Program-made: the position numbers and the translations under genes | The notes under the pieces: model-generated | Seen by the model: the letters and a program-made list of their open reading frames with translations, nothing else | The model's database searches: none | Told to the model about the DNA's origin: nothing | Shown here: piece by piece, positions 59,545 to 64,000 of the stretch | Layout of the letters: each line of letters opens with the position of its first letter | How positions within the stretch are numbered: position 1 is the stretch's first letter | Source: Bacillus multifaciens | GTDB taxonomy: Bacteria; Bacillota; Bacilli; Bacillales; Bacillaceae_G | Length of the DNA stretch: 64,000 nucleotides | Assembly (NCBI RefSeq): GCF_030756675.1 | Contig: NZ_JAVBXD010000015.1 | Location: 1 to 64,000 of the forward strand | Direction: 5' to 3'

Positions 59545-59558
59545 AAGACACCTGTATT
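59545..59558 (+). promoter_or_regulatory. possible NiaR operator upstream of niaP
   Basis: AAGACACCTGTATT lies 15-28 nt before the GTG start. It resembles the ACACCTGT-type half-palindromes I recall for the niacin repressor NiaR (YrxA). No consensus alignment was possible here. Confidence 0.3.
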
Positions 59559-59572
59559 GAGGAGGGCCTGTA

Positions 59573-60772
59573 GTGGGAAAAATTAAAGAAATCTCAAATC
59601 GAAAGCTTCTCGGAATTGCTGGGCTTGGTTGGCTATTTGATGCAATGGATGTTGGGATTCTTTCATTTATTATTGCTGCTTTGCAAAAAGAATGGCAGCT
59701 TAGTGCACAGCAGATGGGATGGATCGGTAGTATTAACTCCATCGGAATGGCAGTCGGAGCGCTCGTATTTGGGATATTAGCAGATAAAATTGGTCGAAAG
59801 TCTGTTTTTATTATTACATTATTATTATTTTCTGTTGGAAGTGGATTAAGTGCTTTATCAACAACATTAACCGTATTTCTTCTCCTTCGTTTTTGTATTG
59901 GGATGGGTCTTGGAGGAGAGTTGCCTGTTGCATCAACACTTGTATCTGAAAGTGTTGCGGCGCATGAACGTGGTAAAATCGTCGTTTTATTAGAAAGCTT
60001 TTGGGCTGGTGGTTGGTTAATTGCTGCTCTCATCTCATATTTTATTATTCCAACATACGGTTGGCAAACAGCGATGGTGTTAAGTGCAATTCCAGCTTTT
60101 TATGCATTATATTTACGATGGAGTTTACCTGATTCACCGCAATTTCAAAAAGTAGAACAAAAGCAATCCGTATTTGCAAACATAAAGGCTGTTTGGTCAG
60201 GAGAGTATAGACGAGCGACGATTATGCTTTGGATTCTATGGTTTTGTATTGTGTTTTCATATTATGGAATGTTTCTTTGGCTTCCAAGTGTACTCGTGCT
60301 AAAAGGATTTAGTTTAATTAAAAGTTTTCAATATGTGTTGATTATGACATTTGCACAGCTTCCCGGTTATTTTACAGCTGCTTGGTTTATTGAACGTTTT
60401 GGCCGGAAGTTTGTGTTAATCACATACTTATTTGGAACAGCATGTAGTGCATATTTCTTTGGAGCGGCAGATTCAGTAATCACGCTAATGATTGCAGGTA
60501 TGTTGCTTTCATTCTTTAATTTAGGAGCTTGGGGAGCATTATATGCGTATACACCGGAGCAGTATCCAACCGTTATTCGTGGTACAGGAGCTGGGATGGC
60601 AGCAGCATTTGGACGCATCGGGGGTATTTTAGGACCGTTATTAGTTGGTTATCTCGTAGCCACACATGCTTCGCTCTCTTATATTTTTACAATCTTTTGT
60701 ACGGCCATTATAATTGGTGTTCTTGCTGTCCTTGTGCTTGGTCAGGAAACAAAACAACGAGAATTAGTATAA
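59573..60772 (+). CDS. niaP: Niacin/nicotinate MFS transporter NiaP (YceI-like)
   Basis: Major facilitator, 399 aa, twelve helices. The N-terminus (ISNRKLLGIAGLGWLFDAMDVGILSFIIAAL), RFCIGMGLGGELPVASTLVSE and GAWGALYAYTPEQYPT closely follow B. subtilis YceI/NiaP as I recall it. The MFS loop motif GILADKIGRKSVF is present. Start GTG 59573 after GGAGGGCCTG. Imports niacin for NAD synthesis; other aromatic acids are an alternative substrate for this family. Confidence 0.87.
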   Translation: MGKIKEISNRKLLGIAGLGWLFDAMDVGILSFIIAALQKEWQLSAQQMGWIGSINSIGMAVGALVFGILADKIGRKSVFIITLLLFSVGSGLSALSTTLTVFLLLRFCIGMGLGGELPVASTLVSESVAAHERGKIVVLLESFWAGGWLIAALISYFIIPTYGWQTAMVLSAIPAFYALYLRWSLPDSPQFQKVEQKQSVFANIKAVWSGEYRRATIMLWILWFCIVFSYYGMFLWLPSVLVLKGFSLIKSFQYVLIMTFAQLPGYFTAAWFIERFGRKFVLITYLFGTACSAYFFGAADSVITLMIAGMLLSFFNLGAWGALYAYTPEQYPTVIRGTGAGMAAAFGRIGGILGPLLVGYLVATHASLSYIFTIFCTAIIIGVLAVLVLGQETKQRELV

Positions 60773-60774
60773 TG

Positions 60775-60806
60775 AAAAAGGAAGCTATGTATAGCTTCCT
60801 TTTTCA
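60775..60806 (+). terminator. niaP terminator
   Basis: AAAAAGGAAGCTA / TAGCTTCCTTTTT perfect 13-bp stem with a 4-nt loop. Confidence 0.9.
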
Positions 60807-60929
60807 TTGTTTTCTGACAAAAGTATGATATATTTGATAGAAAAATGGCTTGTAAAAAGGGATTATTTCTAAAAAGGCGAATGTATACAACAAGGCGTAT
60901 GGACAAAAGGATTAGGTGGTTGGGCAGAC

Positions 60930-61646
60930 ATGAAAATTTTAATTGTAAATGAAAGAGAAGAAAACAGGGGTCAATTAATAGATTTTTTCACAGAACATGT
61001 AAATAATTTGGAATGCTTTGAAGCAAAAACGGGAATGGAATCACTGCAACTAGCGAAAAAGCATACGCCAGATTTTATTTTTCTAGATACACATTTACCA
61101 GACGGAACAGGATTTGAAGTTGCAGGATTGCTGCGCCAATTAGCATTAAGCACAAAATTTATATTTACAGGGAATGATATAAAGGATGCGATTATATCGT
61201 TTCGTTTTAATGCTTTCTATTATTTGTTGCAACCATTTGAGCAGGAAGATTTGCAATTTTTACTGCATAGTATTGAGCAAGAAAAAATTGAACAAAGAAA
61301 GAATCGATTACAAAAGCTTCCAATCGAGAGTCATGAAGGAATTACATATATTCTTCCCGATGATATTGTATACATAAGCAAGAATAAAGAAAATAAAACC
61401 GTTTCTATTTATACAAATGATAATCAATATATTTCCACATATACATTACAAGAATTAGAAGGTAAACTAGCGGCATATAATTTTTTGCGTGTGCATAAAA
61501 GTTATCTTATTAATGTTATGTATGTGAGAGAATTAAAGCCTTATTATAATGGGACGTATAATTTATATTTAGAAAAGTATGATAATCAGTCAATTCCTGT
61601 TAGCCGAAATTATGTAAAACGGCTCCGAAATAAAATTGAGTTGTAG
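60930..61646 (+). CDS. LytTR-family response regulator
   Basis: 238 aa: receiver domain (1-118) with phosphoacceptor in FLDTHLPDGTG and a degenerate switch lysine region (LLQPFEQED, so the usual Lys-Pro is Gln-Pro), then a LytTR DNA-binding domain (about 135-238; ISKNKENKTVSIYT, FLRVHKSYLIN, IPVSRNYVKRLR). ATG 60930 precedes a free gene with no histidine kinase beside it. The next gene is cstA, and LytTR systems control cstA-type peptide/pyruvate transporters in other bacteria, so it probably regulates cstA. Confidence 0.9.
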   Translation: MKILIVNEREENRGQLIDFFTEHVNNLECFEAKTGMESLQLAKKHTPDFIFLDTHLPDGTGFEVAGLLRQLALSTKFIFTGNDIKDAIISFRFNAFYYLLQPFEQEDLQFLLHSIEQEKIEQRKNRLQKLPIESHEGITYILPDDIVYISKNKENKTVSIYTNDNQYISTYTLQELEGKLAAYNFLRVHKSYLINVMYVRELKPYYNGTYNLYLEKYDNQSIPVSRNYVKRLRNKIEL

Positions 61647-61768
61647 TAGTTTGTGGCAGAATTTGGACATGTTAAATTAGGAAACACTCATCATAAGGAA
61701 TGTTGTTTCTAACTATTCTGAAAATTTAGTACAATTCCCTCTAAGACATAACATAGGGGGGATTATGT

Positions 61769-63844
61769 TTGAAAGTATGGAAATCTATTTTACTTTGGGG
61801 TGTGATTGTGGCTTTAGGGGCAGCGGGATTTGCTGTGTTAGCACTATCTCGAGGTGAAACAATTAATGCGGTCTGGTTACTTGTTGCTGCTGTTTCTGTC
61901 TATGCTGTTGCGTATCGGTTTTATAGTAAATTTATTGCTAGAAAAGTTTTTGAATTGGATGAAAACCGAAAAACACCAGCAGAGCTTCTAAATGATGGAA
62001 AAGATTACGTTCCGACCAATAAATGGGTTTTATTCGGACACCATTTTGCTGCGATTGCTGGAGCGGGTCCGTTAGTTGGTCCTATTTTAGCTGCACAGAT
62101 GGGATATTTACCAGGAACACTTTGGATTATTGTTGGAGTTGTGTTAGCCGGAGCTGTTCAAGATTTCGTAATTTTGTTCGCATCTATGCGCCGCAACGGA
62201 AAATCACTTGGTGAAATGATTAAAGCAGAGATTGGTCCTATAACAGGTTTTATTGCAATGATTGGTATTTTGGGCATTATGATTATTTTATTAGCGGTAT
62301 TAGCTCTTGTTGTGGTAAAAGCACTTGTAGGAAGCCCGTGGGGAATGTTTACAATTGCAGCGACCATTCCAATTGCTATTTTAATGGGTGTATATATGCG
62401 TTATATTCGTCCAGGGCGTGTTGGAGAAGGTTCCGTTATCGGTATTATTTTACTTCTTTTATCGATTGTAGCAGGTCAATATGTAGCGGAGAATCCAGCA
62501 CTTGCGACTATGTTTACATTTAAAGGTGAAACAATTGCCATTATGTTAATTATTTATGGATTTATTGCTTCTGCGTTACCTGTTTGGTTATTACTTGCAC
62601 CGCGTGATTATTTAAGTACGTTTTTAAAGATTGGAACAATTGCTGGTTTAGCGCTCGGCATCATCATTGTTGCACCAGATTTACAAATGCCAGCAGTTTC
62701 AAAATTTATTGATGGAACGGGTCCGGTATTCGCGGGGAATTTATTCCCATTTTTGTTTATTACAATTGCTTGCGGAGCTGTATCTGGTTTCCATGCACTT
62801 GTTTCTTCTGGTACAACTCCAAAAATGATAGAGCGAGAAGGACATGCACAGCCGATTGGTTACGGTGCTATGCTGATGGAATCATTCGTTGCAGCAATGG
62901 CAATGATTGCAGCTTGTGTACTAACGCCAGGTATATACTTTGCAATAAATAGTCCGCCAGCAGTTATTGGAACGGATGTAACACAGGCAGCACAAGTAAT
63001 TAGTTCTTGGGGATTTACTATAACGCCAAATGAATTGAAAGAGTTAGCTGCGAACGTTGGAGAACAAACGATATTATCTCGTACAGGCGGAGCACCGTCG
63101 TTCGCGATTGGGATGGCTCATATTTTTTCTCAAGTCATTGGTGGAAAAGCATTAATGGCATTTTGGTATCACTTTGCAATTTTATTTGAAGCTCTCTTTA
63201 TCTTAACGACGATTGATGCAGGAACGCGTGTTGGTCGGTTTATGATTCAAGATATTTTAGGGCACGTCTATAAACCATTTGCAAAAACAGATTCAATGCT
63301 TTCCAATATTGTTGCAACAACACTTTGTGTACTAGGATGGGGATATTTCTTATACCAAGGGGTAATTGATCCGCTTGGCGGTATTAATACATTATGGCCG
63401 CTCTTTGGAATTGCAAATCAAATGTTAGCTGGAATTGCATTATTACTTGGAACGACTGTTTTGTTTAAAATGGGAAAAAAGGCATACGTCTGGGTTACGC
63501 TCATTCCAACAACATGGTTACTGATTGTTACAATGACAGCTGGCTATCAAAAGTTATTTCATGAAAATCCAAAGATCGGATTCCTTTCTCATGCAAAAGT
63601 GTTCCAAAGTGCGCTAGATAAAGGGAAACTATTAGCACCAGCGAAAAATGTAGCACAGATGAAACAAATTATTCTTAATGATTATATTGATGCGGCGCTT
63701 TGTGGAATTTTTATGATTGTTGTAATTGCGGTACTGATATCATCTATTAGAATATGGATACAAGTATTAAATAATAAAGCAACGCCTTTAAAAGAAGCAG
63801 CGTATGTTCCGCGTGATGAAAGCGAGGCACAACATTATGCTTAA
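61769..63844 (+). CDS. cstA: Carbon starvation protein CstA
   Basis: Large membrane transporter, 691 aa, about sixteen helices. In E. coli CstA with YbdD imports pyruvate and affects peptide use. Seen: the N-terminal family block HHFAAIAGAGPLVGPILAA, ASMRRNGKSLGEM, SGFHALVSSGTTPKMI and TIDAGTRVGRFM. The start is TTG 61769 with AGGGGGGATT upstream. A TACAAT at 61730-61735 is a candidate -10. Its last codons overlap a ybdD-like gene by 8 nt. Confidence 0.95.
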   Translation: MKVWKSILLWGVIVALGAAGFAVLALSRGETINAVWLLVAAVSVYAVAYRFYSKFIARKVFELDENRKTPAELLNDGKDYVPTNKWVLFGHHFAAIAGAGPLVGPILAAQMGYLPGTLWIIVGVVLAGAVQDFVILFASMRRNGKSLGEMIKAEIGPITGFIAMIGILGIMIILLAVLALVVVKALVGSPWGMFTIAATIPIAILMGVYMRYIRPGRVGEGSVIGIILLLLSIVAGQYVAENPALATMFTFKGETIAIMLIIYGFIASALPVWLLLAPRDYLSTFLKIGTIAGLALGIIIVAPDLQMPAVSKFIDGTGPVFAGNLFPFLFITIACGAVSGFHALVSSGTTPKMIEREGHAQPIGYGAMLMESFVAAMAMIAACVLTPGIYFAINSPPAVIGTDVTQAAQVISSWGFTITPNELKELAANVGEQTILSRTGGAPSFAIGMAHIFSQVIGGKALMAFWYHFAILFEALFILTTIDAGTRVGRFMIQDILGHVYKPFAKTDSMLSNIVATTLCVLGWGYFLYQGVIDPLGGINTLWPLFGIANQMLAGIALLLGTTVLFKMGKKAYVWVTLIPTTWLLIVTMTAGYQKLFHENPKIGFLSHAKVFQSALDKGKLLAPAKNVAQMKQIILNDYIDAALCGIFMIVVIAVLISSIRIWIQVLNNKATPLKEAAYVPRDESEAQHYA

Positions 63845-64000
63845 AACAGTAATTAGCATGTGGGGATATCGAAAACAATTTATTAGTTTGCTTGTTGGTG
63901 TACCAAGTTATGAAAAGTATGTTGCGCATATGAAACAACACCATCCAAATGAGCAAGTATTATCTCGAAAACAATTTTTTGCTGAAGCGCAAGAAGCAAG
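63837..64000 (+). CDS. YbdD/YjiX-family CstA partner (partial, cut by window end)
   Basis: 54 codons are visible from ATG 63837, starting MLKTVISMWGYRKQFISLLV and continuing VPSYEKYVAHMKQHHPNEQ. The PxYxxYVxHMxxxHP pattern is that of YbdD (DUF466), the small protein required with CstA for pyruvate uptake in E. coli. It overlaps cstA by 8 nt, indicating translational coupling. The C-terminus lies beyond the window. Confidence 0.88.
   Translation, partial: MLKTVISMWGYRKQFISLLVGVPSYEKYVAHMKQHHPNEQVLSRKQFFAEAQEA

Overview
The window is about 64 kb of low-GC Gram-positive chromosome centred on the replication origin. Gene order (rpmH-dnaA-dnaN-yaaA-recF-gyrB-gyrA-rrn on one side; rnpA-yidC-jag-mnmE-mnmG-rsmG-noc-parA-parB on the other), protein sequences, and many ~155-bp TTTAT-flanked bcr1-type repeats point to the Bacillus cereus group. 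Several proteins (for example the DnaA linker) look less conserved than I would expect within B. cereus/anthracis sensu stricto, so a divergent member such as B. cytotoxicus is possible. That species call is inference only.

Layout. 1-8,934 (minus strand): the 5' end of a 16S rRNA gene with two promoters, then gyrA, gyrB, recF, yaaA, dnaN and dnaA. 7,430-9,450: a bipartite oriC. The unwinding half (two DnaA boxes, a G-rich step, six DnaA-trios) lies between dnaN and dnaA; a dense DnaA-box field lies between dnaA and rpmH. 9,497-19,118 (plus): rpmH, rnpA, yidC, khpB, mnmE, mnmG, rsmG, noc, parA, parB, with parS sites and a Noc-binding site. 19,140-31,073: yyaC, mscS-like, yyzM, ychF, rpsF-ssb-rpsR, yybS, gdpP-rplI-dnaB, purA and a Lys-Glu-Asp-Phe tRNA array. 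31,235-38,747: the walRKHIJ-htrC operon, a CxxH/CxxC small protein and rlmH, with a DnaA-box cluster just before rlmH.

38,748-59,300 is the more variable part. It holds surface-polysaccharide genes (GtrB-like and other GT2 enzymes, three GT-C membrane glycosyltransferases, a Wzx-like flippase, an O-antigen-ligase-like protein, a GT4 enzyme, TagA) interleaved with an AI-2E-type permease, MsrAB, an ABC-F ATPase, an acyl-CoA thioesterase, HemAT and a TRIC channel. 59,573-64,000 carries a NiaP-type niacin transporter and a LytTR regulator followed by cstA and a ybdD-like gene cut by the window end.

How parts work together. Initiation (DnaA, DnaN, oriC), supercoiling (gyrase), helicase (DnaB), SSB, segregation (ParAB/parS) and nucleoid occlusion (Noc) are encoded together near the origin. 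DnaA-box clusters after jag and before rlmH could buffer DnaA on both arms. I found no phage, IS transposase, CRISPR array, toxin-antitoxin pair or defence island. The most interesting material is regulatory and non-coding: a 20-nt sequence shared by oriC and the rlmH cluster, a second intergenic repeat family, a 650-bp gene-free region with stacked hairpins, and bcr1 elements at gene borders.
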